Shown here piece after piece: positions 24,601 to 35,919 of a stretch of DNA of 64,000 nt (within the stretch, counting starts at the first letter, position 1; each line of letters starts with the position of its first letter). The notes beneath the pieces are model-generated. The model was not told the origin of the DNA, made no database searches, and saw nothing but the letters and a program-made list of their open reading frames with translations. Position numbers and translations under genes: made by a program. This DNA comes from Dipteris shenzhenensis (lineage: Eukaryota; Polypodiophyta; Polypodiopsida; Gleicheniales): assembly GCA_047967505.1 (NCBI GenBank), contig CM106538.1; one strand, written 5' to 3'.

Positions 24601-25951
24601 AATTGTTCATAGGGATAACACCTGTCCCTTGAACTGGATTCGGTGTATTATCTGCTGTGTAGATGACATTCTTTTGACCTTCTAATGGCTTCATTTCTGT
24701 GAACCATTCCTGATGATTTGTCATATGAGATGATGCACCGCTGTCGATGTACCAAGGATCCTGTTCCACTTGGTCGACTTGATAGCTGAAATCCTCTTTG
24801 GGATTGAAATCAGTGTCTAGGTGCATTGTATCAGTCTGATGCAATTCCTCACTTGCAAGAAACATATTTCCATGTTCATTTGCAAAATGACTGTGACTAG
24901 AATGTCCACCACGATGATTTCCTCTTCCTCGGGAATTCCCTCGATTACTGCTGGATTGATCGCCTTGGTCATACTGCTTCTTGCGGCAATCTCTTTCATA
25001 GTGTCCAAACTTGTGACAATAGTTGCATTGAACGTTTGACACATTGGTGGATGCATTCCCTCGTCCTTGGAATCTTCCTCGGTTGGAATGATTTCCTCTT
25101 TGCTGATTTTGGTGTTACTGAGGATGATGCTGATGCTGATGCTGATTTTGACTTTGTTGATGATGACCACTTTTCTGATATGATCTACCTCTGTTTCTGC
25201 CTTTGCCTCTGCTTCTGTCTGAAGCTGTGAATGCCTGATCATTAGAATGACCTTTACGTGCTTGAATGGCCTGAGTCCTGAGTTCTTCAAGTAGAACTGA
25301 CTGAAGTTCTTCCAGTGTTGGAATTTGCCGTTGGATGGCAATACTCTGGACTAGATTCTCATATCCTTCTCCTAGTCCATTCAGGATTACTTGAACCATT
25401 TCTGCGGGATTCATAGTCTCTCCTGCTGCTGTAAGTTGATTGTTGTAGTCTTTGATGCGGAGTACATAAGCATGACCGGTTTCACTGCTATTGCGGAAAC
25501 TCTGGTTGATCTGGTTTCTCAGGGTGAGAATCCTGGATGTGTTCTTGGACTCGTAGAGAGCTGCGAACATATCCCATGCTTCTTTTGATGTCTTGACTGT
25601 GTTGAGCTGTCCTAGCATGACATCTTGCACATTCTGCTTGATCAGGTGATAGGCATACTTATCTTTCTTATCCCATTTTGCTTGAGCTCGGGCAATGGCA
25701 GGATCTGCTACTGGTGCGGAAACTGTTTGTGTAGATGTAGATCCCGATGTAGATCCCGTTGTTGGTGCTGTGACAACAGATGGAGTAGAGCTACTGGTGG
25801 TTGGATCGGCCAATGGTCTAGGTATAGATCCATCGACATACTCCCATTTGTCCTGAAGCACAAGAATGGTCTCCATTCGGTATTTCCATGTACCGTAATT
25901 GGAGTTGTCTAACTTAGCAGATGCCTCCAAATTGAGGTTGCTAGTCGACAT
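21687..25951 (-). pseudogene. TE1 gag-pol polyprotein with three stops and one frameshift
   Basis: Starts at ATG 25951 with a copia gag (LDNSNYGTWKYRME, UBN2-type). Next come a CCHC knuckle CNYCHKFGHYERDC (24986-25027), protease DSGA (24734-24745), a GAG-pre-integrase segment, integrase with a D-D35-E triad (residues near 24154, 23965 and 23857), RT with YVDD (22644-22655), and RNase H with the copia STEAEYRA and CDNQS blocks. Breaks: TAA at 25115-25117, TAG at 24254-24256, a frameshift near 23215-23235 where a short segment appears duplicated imperfectly, and TGA at 22764-22766 in place of the Trp expected after APR. The reading frame is otherwise well preserved. Confidence 0.93.
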
Positions 25952-28366
25952 GGTGCAAACAATGTACTCAAAAGTGTTCTGAAAAACTCTGTATGAATCA
26001 ACTGCAAAAACACTGAAGATGCCAAGTGAAATCTCTGTACCGTCGGTGAAGATAGAACTGCAGTATATAAGATCTGATCTGTATTACAAGGCTTGTGGCA
26101 ATGATGCCGGGAATAGCCAAGAGGCTTTACAAGGCTGAAAATGATGTGCACGATGCCGTGAGATAGCCAAATAGGCTTTACAATGGTGGCATGTGTGTGT
26201 GAAATCAAGTGCTATCTGCCCACTGAATCAATCTGCAATGCCTCTGAACTCTGAAGTCTGCTCATTGAACTAATGAACGTAAGGTTTCAGGTAATGTAAT
26301 GATGTGAAATCGGATGTGAGCGTATGGACTGACTCCGAGTAGGTACTAGTCGGGAATTTCGGGCATGGCTTAGATTGGCAACTTGGGGAATTCAAAGCGT
26401 CCCCTCTATGGCGATCTAGTCTACTCTAATCTATCTGATCTAGATCTAAACCAACCGTCGATCGATGAAAGAGCAGCAAATAATTCCTTTTCTTTTGTTC
26501 TTTTTAAGTGCCGGGTCAGATGCGTCGATGTAGAGGCAAATGTGCATGAAAGAAGTGGTTTTGTCGGCGAGGCACAAATGTGAGTGTAACTTGCACCGAA
26601 ATGTGTGCGTGATGTAACGAGCGCGTAGAGCACAAAAAACCAAGCGACTTTCCTTTTTGGAGCACCCTCAAATTCTTCCTGGATCAAGAGATACGACTTG
26701 ATCTAGGTGGAGGGGCAAAAGGAGTGCAAATGGTGCTCAATGATGATGTGTCACTGTGAGTCACATGCAATGATGATGTGGCACTGTGCTTAGCAAGAGG
26801 TGTGCCAGTGAAGCTCTGTGCTGAGGTGGCAGGAGTGTGCACATGCAGTGTGTGCACAGTGTGCCTCGCAAGGGACTGTGCCTGCAGAGGGTCAGTGCTG
26901 ACTGGACTGCTGAGGTGGTAGTGATGATGTGGCAGATAAGATGACGTTGCCACGTGGCACAATTGTGATCAAACCACCTAACTAGGGGTTGACTGAACCT
27001 AACCCTGGTTAGGTCCTATCTGCCATGTGTCAAGCGATTGACCACTGGTGGCTAACCAAACCTAGGGTTGCTGACCAACCCTATCTGCCACGTGTTGCAA
27101 GGTGAGCCACCGGAATCAAAAAAGATTCTGACGGAATCCAAAAAGATTCTGTTGACCTCTGGATTTCCGTTGATGGAGTTGTGTTCGCTCCCATCGACTT
27201 GCAGAAGCTCGCTATGAGGTCGTATTGAGGTAAGGAGCCCGTGAGGCTTGGGATGTTGATTGGCGCAGAGTAGTTGAAGCATAGGAGAAGCAGTCGGGCT
27301 ATGTCGTGGGAGCACTGCTGGTCTTTGGTTGGAGGAGCCTTGGTCGTTGGAGCTAGGCCGTCGATTTCGTTGGAGAGGTTGCAAACAACTGCTTAGGCCC
27401 GTTGGCCTTGGAGCTGTGGGCGCTAATCTTATCTACGTTGATGGCGGTCGATGTTGAGGATAGAAGCTTAAATGCAACGCCTTAGACCGCTCGACCAAAC
27501 CGTCCTGCTTGTAGCCGTTGCTAGGTGCTTGTAGCAGACTTTGGATCGTGGGCGCTAGTCGGTCAAGCGTTCATTGCAGCAGTGGTGGTTGATGCGCTTT
27601 GCGTGGCTGTGTGTAGCGGCTATGGCTCAATTGGAGAAGTGGCAATTCTGTTTGGAGGAGCGTTGATGGAGTCCGACGGGTCACGGGAGTTGATAGGAGC
27701 TTGTTGTGACGGCGGCTCGTTGCTGGTCATCTTGGAGAACAGCGGAAGTCGTTGGAGTCAGCAGATGGAGAGAGCCCGTTAGACAAGGCTTGGTGGTATA
27801 TGCTGGAGCTGTTGCAGCCCGTGGCTGTTGGAGACGAAGAGGAGCGCTAGACGAAGAGGAGCGCTAAGGCATCTAAGTGCTTGGAGGAGAGGCTATAGAC
27901 GGTGCAGCTTGGCTCGTTGGTCGATAAAGAGGAGCTGTATTACTACGTTGGCTTATGCAGTTGCTTGATGCGGAGGAGAGCAACCGCTTGCTGCTACTAT
28001 GTTGGGAAACTGAGTCGTTCCTTGACTCTGGAGCTGCTGTTGTCGAGGCTTTGGCTAACTCAGACTCTCTGTCATGAGCATATCTCTCTCACGAAGAGCT
28101 CTCACAAGACTCTCAATAGTCTCTGGAAACTCTCTTTTCTCTCAAATGAACTCTCCCTATATCCGAGCTTTGTAAGCTCTCTCACTCTTCTCTCAATAAT
28201 GAAAAACATAAGCTCTCATTAGAATTCTCTCAAGAGCAATGACAAAAATTTCTTTCAATGGACGGAAATTCTCTCAACGGAAGAGAATGAAACACTCAAT
28301 CTCTCTCAATCTCTCAATCTCTCAATCATTCTCAAGAATCACAATGTCTCACCGGAAGACAAGGGT
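25952..28366 (-). other. TE1 long 5' leader, about 2.4 kb, no recognisable gene
   Basis: The stretch between the PBS and gag is unusually long and has only short ORFs without domains on either strand. Near the PBS it is rich in ctctcaat repeats (about 28240-28330). The gag-proximal third (about 26060-26760) is colinear with the leader of TE6 (about 53090-53780), sharing blocks such as atagccaagaggct-tacaaggctga and a ggatcaa-containing segment. It may carry packaging or translation signals shared by the two families; that role is inference. Confidence 0.75.
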
Positions 28367-28378
28367 GCTCTGATACCA
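28367..28378 (-). other. TE1 primer-binding site
   Basis: Minus strand tggtatcagagc, starting immediately inside the 5' LTR. This is the common plant copia PBS complementary to the 3' end of initiator tRNA-Met. Confidence 0.9.
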
Positions 28379-28635
28379 TGACAAAATATGAAGAGGGGAG
28401 AGGAGAAGAGTGGAGATGAGGAGAGAGGGCACAGCTAGAGAGCACACCACAAATGACTAACTGTACACTAGAATTAGTTGAAAAAATAGAATATATACAA
28501 ACCCTTTTAGGGTTAGGGTTAGGGGATCTAACCCTTTCCTTTATAGCACTCTATAAGGTTAGTGCTATGCACATATGATCACGTGATGGTGCTATGCACA
28601 CATGATCACATGATGTTGAGCGTGAACTCTCAACA
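28379..28635 (-). repeat. TE1 5' LTR
   Basis: 257 bp, aligned without gaps to the 3' LTR. The two differences are cacagcta versus cacagtta and ttagggtt versus ttaggatt. This copy therefore has a complete ttagggttaggg run (about 28507-28520). It would carry the promoter for the element. Confidence 0.95.
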
Positions 28636-28640
28636 TAATT

Positions 28641-29138
28641 GTGCATGCCTACAAATAATGTATGGACCACTGAAACAATAATTAATGATTAAAAATTTGA
28701 ATAAGAATAGGAGATGTATTGTCATCATTTGGCCACCATTTTCATTTACAACATTTTAGTGAGAATAAGCCATTCTACCACTTTTGAATTGCTCCTCTCT
28801 TTCACATTTTCTCATATCTTTTCTCTTTCTTATTGCCTGTCCTTAGTTTTACGTTGATCCTCTCTAGCTCCTTGCCATTCCTCATCTTTTGAGATTAATC
28901 ACTCCTCAACTTGCAATGTTGTCCTTCTTATCAAAGATGGTGCTCACACAGATATGACCTAGCTATTTGTGAGGCTTCTCTATTTGATCTCATTGGTTTC
29001 TTTGATATGCAAAGTAGCCTTGTTCTCTAAGAGGAGACATGATTTCAGGATGTGTGATCATTCATAGACCCCTTAAGCTAGAAGTTGGAGAATATAGATT
29101 CGAGCTAGAGCCAAAGTTTGGTTGTGTATTGTTTATGG
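28641..29138. other. Host DNA between TE1 and TE2, no gene seen
   Basis: About 500 bases of AT-rich sequence continuing the host DNA interrupted by TE1. No domain, RNA gene or repeat was recognised. Confidence 0.6.
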
Positions 29139-29143
29139 GTCAC

Positions 29144-29610
29144 TGTTAAATTACACGGCGTAGCGGAATAAAAACTGAAAAAAGAATAGAGATTACACAA
29201 CAAACTGGAGAGGAATAAAATTTTCCTAGTCAACCTAGTCGGTGGAGCCGACTAGTCAACCTAGTCGGTAGAACCGACTAGTCGTCCATGAAATATTTAG
29301 GGAATATTTCCTATACCGTCGCCTCGGGGACTCTCACCCTTGAACCCCCACCAAAGGGGCTACTGGCTCCCCCTAGGACCCCCCAGCTGGGGGCCAGCTG
29401 GCCCCTAGGCCCTGGCAAGAATAAGGGGCTCCCACACAATCACCTTTCTACCATCAACGGTCTCATTGATAGACCTCATCTGACATGCAAGTCAGGACCA
29501 TCCAGTCCCGGGCTCACACATGGCTTCTTCTCATGTGGGGACCTTACAACTTGAGTACCTTGGACCACTGGTGGTTACCAGGAGGGTGGAGCATTGAGCA
29601 TATCTAACAC
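29144..29610 (-). repeat. TE2 3' LTR, shortened
   Basis: TG...CA, 467 bp. Relative to the 5' LTR it lacks a block that in the 5' copy spans about 32639-32845. It carries a short extra GC-rich palindromic segment (ccccagctgggg and ggccagctggcc, about 29386-29404). Confidence 0.9.
29225..29284. repeat. TE2 LTR tandem repeat with hairpin units
   Basis: About 26-bp units containing agtcggtggagccgact and agtcggtagaaccgact, each an inverted repeat with AGTCGG/CCGACT arms. Two copies here and about three in the 5' LTR (32820-32905). Confidence 0.85.
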
Positions 29611-29638
29611 CCCCCCTCAATGTCCACCTGTAGGTGAA

Positions 29639-30010
29639 CTACCTTCTCGGCCCAATGCCGAGTCTTTGAAGATGATCCTGAAGCTGATCCTTCCCGAGTT
29701 CCTTGGTGAAGATATCTGCTCCATTTTGCTCTGTTAGACAGTAGATCAATTCCACTATCCCGTCCTCGATCAAATCATGCACATAATGATATTGAATCTC
29801 TATATGTTTTATGCGCACATGAAACACTAGATTTTTAGCAATGGCCATGCAACTTTGATTGTCGCACCTCAGCACAATTGCCTCATCCTCTTGCACTCCC
29901 ATGTGCCATAAGACGGCCATATTGACTATGTGAGCAGAAGCCCTCCTTTGCTCCTCGATTCTCTGAGACCGCCTTGGTCCATCTGCATGCTGCTCAACAG
30001 ACATAGGCAT
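29639..30010 (-). pseudogene. TE2 linker fused to C-terminal RNase H (RT deleted)
   Basis: An open 123-codon frame begins with an integrase-RT linker-like PRRSQRIEEQ segment and passes directly into RNase H sequence with CDNQSCMAIAKN and ADIFTKELGKDQL motifs. The whole RT and the N-terminal half of RNase H are absent. The fused frame remains open across the junction, which lies near 29920-29950. Confidence 0.85.
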
Positions 30011-30297
30011 CTGGTTATCATGGTCGTAGAGTTGCCTTACCTATCGCGGCAATGGCTTTTCTGGTGGTGTAACAACAGGTTGGTGACTTATACCTTCATC
30101 ATCTGATATTTCCTCCTCCTTTATAGCTTATGGGACAGGTCCATAGTGAATTACCTCTTCGCTTGATGATAAAGTGGAAGAGCTCTTCTCTGCCTCCACT
30201 GCATGTGGCTGCTCCCTGAACACCACATCGCGGCTCGCTATGATCTTCTTTGCCTCTCGGTCATACAAATTATAGGCTTTCTTCTCATCACAATAGC

Positions 30298-30886
30298 CTA
30301 AAAAGATACATTTGGTGCTTTTTGGTTGTAGATTATTTCTCTCTTTGTCTGATACATGCGCATAGCATTCACACCCAAACGTTTTGAAATGGGAGACAGA
30401 TGGCTTCTTACCGCACTGTAAGCCTCATGTGATGTTTTACCTTTGAGTGCCTTTGTATAGTTGTGATTAAGGATGTAAACCGCAGTATTGACACCCTCAG
30501 CCCCAAAAGTGGTTTGGCAGTCCAGCACCTTTCAACATACACCTCCCCATCTCCACGGTGGTCCGCATTCGGTGTTCAACAAATGAATTTTGCTGAGGCG
30601 TATGAGGTGTCGTCATTTGTCGCTTGATCCCTTTGCTCTTGCAAAAATCTCCAAACTCTGTAGAAACAAACTCACCACCACCATCCGATCTCATTTTCTT
30701 CAATTTTCTCCCTGTTTCATTTTCAACAAGTTGTAGCCATTCTTTCAATTTACCAAAAGCTTGAGCCTTTTCACGAAGAAAGTACACCCACATCTTCCTA
30801 CTACAGTCATCGACAATCAATAAAGAATAGGAAGATCCCCCTAAGGCCTGTGTAGGCATCTTAACGCACAAGTCAACATGCACCAA
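30298..30886 (-). pseudogene. TE2 integrase, broken
   Basis: The integrase core appears in two overlapping frames. 30497-30886 carries HVDLCV, SDGGGEF and HTPQQNSFVEHRMRT (the D-D-E block), ending at the ...FWG segment. 30298-30528 carries the downstream portion in another frame, so at least one frameshift near 30500-30530 separates them. Confidence 0.85.
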
Positions 30887-30970
30887 CTCTTGAGGAGCGT
30901 TTGCTCTATTCTTGCTTTCTTATGGGAATGCCTTTCTCTGTTGCTTGCCCATCATGCAAGTTTCACACGG

Positions 30971-31615
30971 TTATTTGATTTCTACTACTACAGGTAAGTG
31001 AGCAACCATACCTTGCTTCTGCATCTCCTTCAGCACTGCAAATCCGATGTGGCCGAATCTTTCGTGCCAAAGTCTACTTGTGCCGACTCTAGCGGTGGCT
31101 GTAAGAGCACTTAGCTCATACAGGTTGTTTCTCCTTACTCCTTTGCCAACAAGATTGCCAGCACTATCCAAAATTTTTGCTCCTGTCTTGTTGAACCTCA
31201 CCTCTTGGTCAAGGTCAGTTATGGAAGCAACTGATAGCAAATTTCTCTCGATTTGTGGAACATACATCACATTAGATAGTTTCTTAACATCTCCATTTAT
31301 AGAAATAAATGAAACCGTACCTATACCCTCAACTGGGCATTTTGCGTTATTACCAACCGTCACGGTGATGGGTTCCTGTAGAGGCTGCATGGAATGATAT
31401 AGACCCTTCTTGCAGGTCATGTGACGGGAGGCACCACTAGCCAACACCCATGAATCAGTGGTTGAATCTTCTTGAACTGAGGAACACTCTTCCTCGATGG
31501 CCAAAAATAGATCCAACTCTGCTTCCACTGTGTTAGTTGTCTCTTTCCCCTTATCTGTCTTCTTCAGGGTACCATTCTTTTCAGCTACTTTCTTGACCCG
31601 GAAATCTGCAATCAC
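30971..31615 (-). pseudogene. TE2 protease and GAG-pre-integrase segment
   Basis: A 214-codon open frame contains WVLASGASRHMT. In related families this block reads D-S-G-A-S; here the catalytic Asp position appears to be Ala. A LWHERFGHIG pre-integrase motif follows. The lost Asp would inactivate the protease, although I read this alignment by eye. Confidence 0.8.
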
Positions 31616-31619
31616 ATGG

Positions 31620-32480
31620 CCCTTCCTGTAGTAGAAGCATTCTCCCTGAAACTTCTTCTTGCCGCCCTTCTTCTTTTTGCCACCACTAGTAGAGGACTCA
31701 CCTTTGGTGGAGGAACCACCTTTGCCTTTCGCAATGGTAGAGAACGCAGCATCCCCATTGCCACCTCCATCTTGAGCTTTAAGCCTTTATTCCTCCTCCA
31801 TAAGTAAAGCACATAACTCCTGAAATGAAAATGGTTGGGGTCTCACCTGGGTGTTAAGCGGTGTTACCAGTCCATCAAACCTTGGTGGACATATCCGGAG
31901 ACACCGTCGAGCTAGCTCTTCGCTAGTCTTTTGTATCCCAGCACCAGCCATCTGGTCACACAAATTTTTGATTCGGGTTATGAACGCCTCCGGTGTCTCT
32001 CCTTCATTAAACTTCTCAGCTGTTGCGAGCTGATTCTCCAGGTTCTGGATCCTTGTCTGATTCCGCGTCTCATACTAACTCCTCATACTAACTCTTCAAT
32101 ATGTTCCAGGCCACAGTTGCCTTAGATGTATGCTGAATCAAGGTCAAAACACTATTAGTAGTACTTGTAACCAGGGCACATAGAGCATTTGCATTCCTGC
32201 GTTTCCAAGCTCATAGAAGGTCAGCATTAGGAGGTATCATACTCCCCAGATTTGTTGGGTCGGGGGTTCCTTCTGGTTCTGGGTCAGTCCCCAGTACTGT
32301 CTCCAGAAGCTCATATGAATCCATAATAGTAGTAATTTTAAACTTCCACAGAGTGTAGTTCGTACCATCTATCTTGCCTTTAGTGAAGGTTGGTGGGCGA
32401 ATCCTCAACGCCTAGATTGTTGGTGCAGCAGCAGTTGCTGAACTCGAGCCACTTCCTGTTGAGCCGCTTTCTGTTGCCAT
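31620..32480 (-). pseudogene. TE2 gag, decayed
   Basis: Probable gag start at ATG 32480 (MATESGSTGSGSS), with a TAG at codon 23, then RIRPPTFTKGKIDGTNYTLWKFKIT, the copia gag N-terminal signature. The rest decays through several stops. A fragment ending at 31612-31812 covers the basic region before the knuckle. Confidence 0.75.
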
Positions 32481-32554
32481 CACTCCGTATGCTGTTGAAG
32501 CCCTAGCCTCTCTTCTATTCTTCGATCCTTAAAGCCGCCTGGGCTCTGATACCA

Positions 32555-33201
32555 TGTTAAATTACATGGCGCAGCGGAACAGAAACTGAACAAAGAATAG
32601 AGAGTATATAACAAACTGGAGAGGAACAAAATTTTCCTTCAATACTGATGTAGTTTAGATGATGGCTTTGTCCACCCGTGCACTCCTACAGTGGAGCTTA
32701 GATGGCGATCTAGACAGATACTAGGTGAAGAGCTACTAGCTAGAAGATCTGATCTGATCTGAACTGATCTGATACAATGGACTGGGGAGGTCGCCTCTGT
32801 ATAGCTATGAGGGTGGTAGTCGGATCAACGTAGTCAGTGGAACCGGCTAGTCAACCTAGTTGGTGGAGTCGACTAGTCAACCTAGTCAGTGGAACCGACT
32901 AGTTGTCCATGGAATATTTAAAGAATATTCCCTATACTATCGCCTCGGGGGCTCTCGCCCCTGGACCCCCACCAGGGGGGCCGCTGGCCCCTAGGCCCCA
33001 GCAAGAATAAGGGGCTCCCACATAATCACCTTTCTACCATCAACAATCTCATTGATAGACCTCATCTGACATACAAGTCAAGATCCACCATCCACAGTCC
33101 CCGGCTCACACATGGATTTTCCTCATATGGGGGCCTTACAACTTGAGCAGCTGGGACCACTAGTGGTTACCAAGAGGGTGGGGCATTGAGCATATCTAAT
33201 A
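32555..33201 (-). repeat. TE2 5' LTR
   Basis: 647 bp, starting TG and ending ctaata, where the other copy has ctaaca. It contains a run of gatctgatctgatctgaactgatctgat (about 32743-32770) and three tandem copies of a cctagtcggtggaaccgactagtcaa-type unit (about 32820-32905). Confidence 0.9.
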
Positions 33202-33206
33202 GTCAC

Positions 33207-33638
33207 AGCACAAGAGACCAAACCTTCTACTAAATCCAAGGACACTATAAGTGTGCTTGAAAAGGTCCCACTTAATAGTGTTTTGCATGTTCCTTTAGCA
33301 AGTGCTGAAACTATAAAGCAGGTACAAGAGTTTCCATGAAACTTCAATGTTTACATTGTGTTTGAGCTTCCACCTTGTCCACATGGATCAACCATGCTTG
33401 GGGTGGATAAAAAATCTTATGTTCTCATCTAGATGTTGTACTCTACAAGCTCATCCATTAGAAAAAAAGGGAGCTCATTTTGGGAACTTTTAGGGTTTAG
33501 AAAAATAGGCTCTTGACCAATCAAAAGAGGGCCAACGTAACATTCGAAAAATACCAAAAACCAGGTGAAAATCTAAAATAAGTCATATTCAAAATCTTTT
33601 TCTTTTATTATGTCTGACATATGTGATCTTCAAAATAT
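33207..33638. other. Short intergenic stretch, no gene seen
   Basis: Only short ORFs without recognisable domains; no repeat structure apart from the fold-back element that follows. Confidence 0.55.
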
Positions 33639-33889
33639 GATTTTTTGTGTAGTATTTGATGATTCTGACATCACCAGCGTGCCCAGAGCAAGCCAAAACC
33701 CCCTAATCGACCCTGACAGTGCCAGTTGGCCAAATCGCATTTTTGTGTAAATCCCCCATTTTGGGGATTTTTGCCCTTTTTCGGGCCTCTGGGCGTCAAT
33801 TTTCGGTGTCTCCATGGTCGATTTGGGGGTTTTGGCCCGCTCCGAATGCGCTGGTGATGTCAAGATCATCAAATACTGCACAAAAAATC
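33639..33889. repeat. Fold-back element, arms of about 74 bp
   Basis: The left arm (33639-33713, from gattttttgtgtagtatttg) is the imperfect reverse complement of the right arm (33816-33889, ending actgcacaaaaaatc), at roughly 85% identity. About 100 bp separates them, containing a second small palindrome (aatcccccattttggggatt, about 33751-33770). It resembles a fold-back MITE. A transcript would form a long hairpin. No clear target duplication was identified. Confidence 0.8.
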
Positions 33890-35460
<1,571 letters not shown>

Positions 35461-35699
35461 GTGGCAGCTAGAAGTAGTGGGAAAACACTTCTAAAAGATG
35501 TAGGCAAATGTCACCTTTATGATAAGAATCATATAGGGAGATATGCAAAGAATTCTTGAAGGATGCATGTGAATATAGTGGGAGAGAAGGAAGGAGTCTC
35601 ACTTGCGGCTTTCTCACATGCACAATGGGGGAATACACACAAAGGTGGAGGCTGAAAACAGTTTTCCTCTTCTTAGTTGTGTAAGCCAAAAGAACTCTA

Positions 35700-35790
35700 G
35701 TACAAAGAAATAGAAGAACCCTATATGTGGGTCTCAAACCAGACTCAGCTAACTAAGGTGGCATACTAACTGAGCCACGAACTAGAGTAC
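35700..35790 (-). mobile_element. tRNA-derived SINE-like sequence with A and B boxes
   Basis: On the minus strand tggctcagttag (35766-35777) matches the pol III A-box consensus at 11 of 12 positions. Downstream, ggtttgagacc (35730-35740) matches the B box ggttcgannCC at 10 of 11. Spacing (about 25 bases between boxes) is short of a normal tRNA, and no cloverleaf folds convincingly, so a SINE head or decayed tRNA pseudogene is more likely than a functional tRNA. The 3' end was not found. Confidence 0.4.
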
Positions 35791-35919
35791 ATAAGGATAG
35801 CTGTCATCCAGCTATTATTCATGGGCGGTGTACCAACCACATCTGTAGCTAACAAGTCGGTGACATAAATGCACAACAGTCACGCTGGCATATCACGAGT
35901 GGAGCTCGATATCTCAACA

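Larger units (their letters stand above)
21342..28635 (-). mobile_element. TE1: near-complete Ty1/copia LTR retrotransposon (7,294 bp)
   Basis: Two 257-bp LTRs with TG...CA ends (21342-21598 and 28379-28635) flank a copia-order gag-protease-integrase-RT-RNase H region on the minus strand. The 5-bp host word taatt stands directly outside both ends (21337-21341, 28636-28640), the target-site duplication. Next to the 5' LTR is the primer-binding site complement gctctgatacca (28367-28378). Next to the 3' LTR is a purine tract, minus-strand gagggaaag (21599-21607). I count two differences between the LTRs (about 0.8%), so the insertion is recent. The coding region has three in-frame stops and a frameshift, so this copy needs help in trans to move. 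Confidence 0.95.
29144..33201 (-). mobile_element. TE2: internally deleted Ty1/copia retrotransposon (4,058 bp)
   Basis: LTRs 29144-29610 and 32555-33201 are flanked by the 5-bp duplication gtcac (29139-29143, 33202-33206). The PBS complement gctctgatacca (32543-32554) abuts the 5' LTR, and a purine tract (minus-strand ...gagggggg, 29611-29617) abuts the 3' LTR. The minus strand runs gag, CCHC-region, protease, integrase, linker, then jumps to the C-terminal half of RNase H: the RT domain is missing. The LTRs differ in length (467 versus 647 bp) mainly because the 3' LTR lacks about 210 bp after the ttttcc segment. Family and LTRs resemble TE8 but not TE1. Confidence 0.93.

Noticed and set aside
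27052-27782. Frames of 85-110 codons on both strands in the TE1 leader
   Set aside because: They overlap each other on opposite strands, lack domains and lie in the 5' leader of the element.
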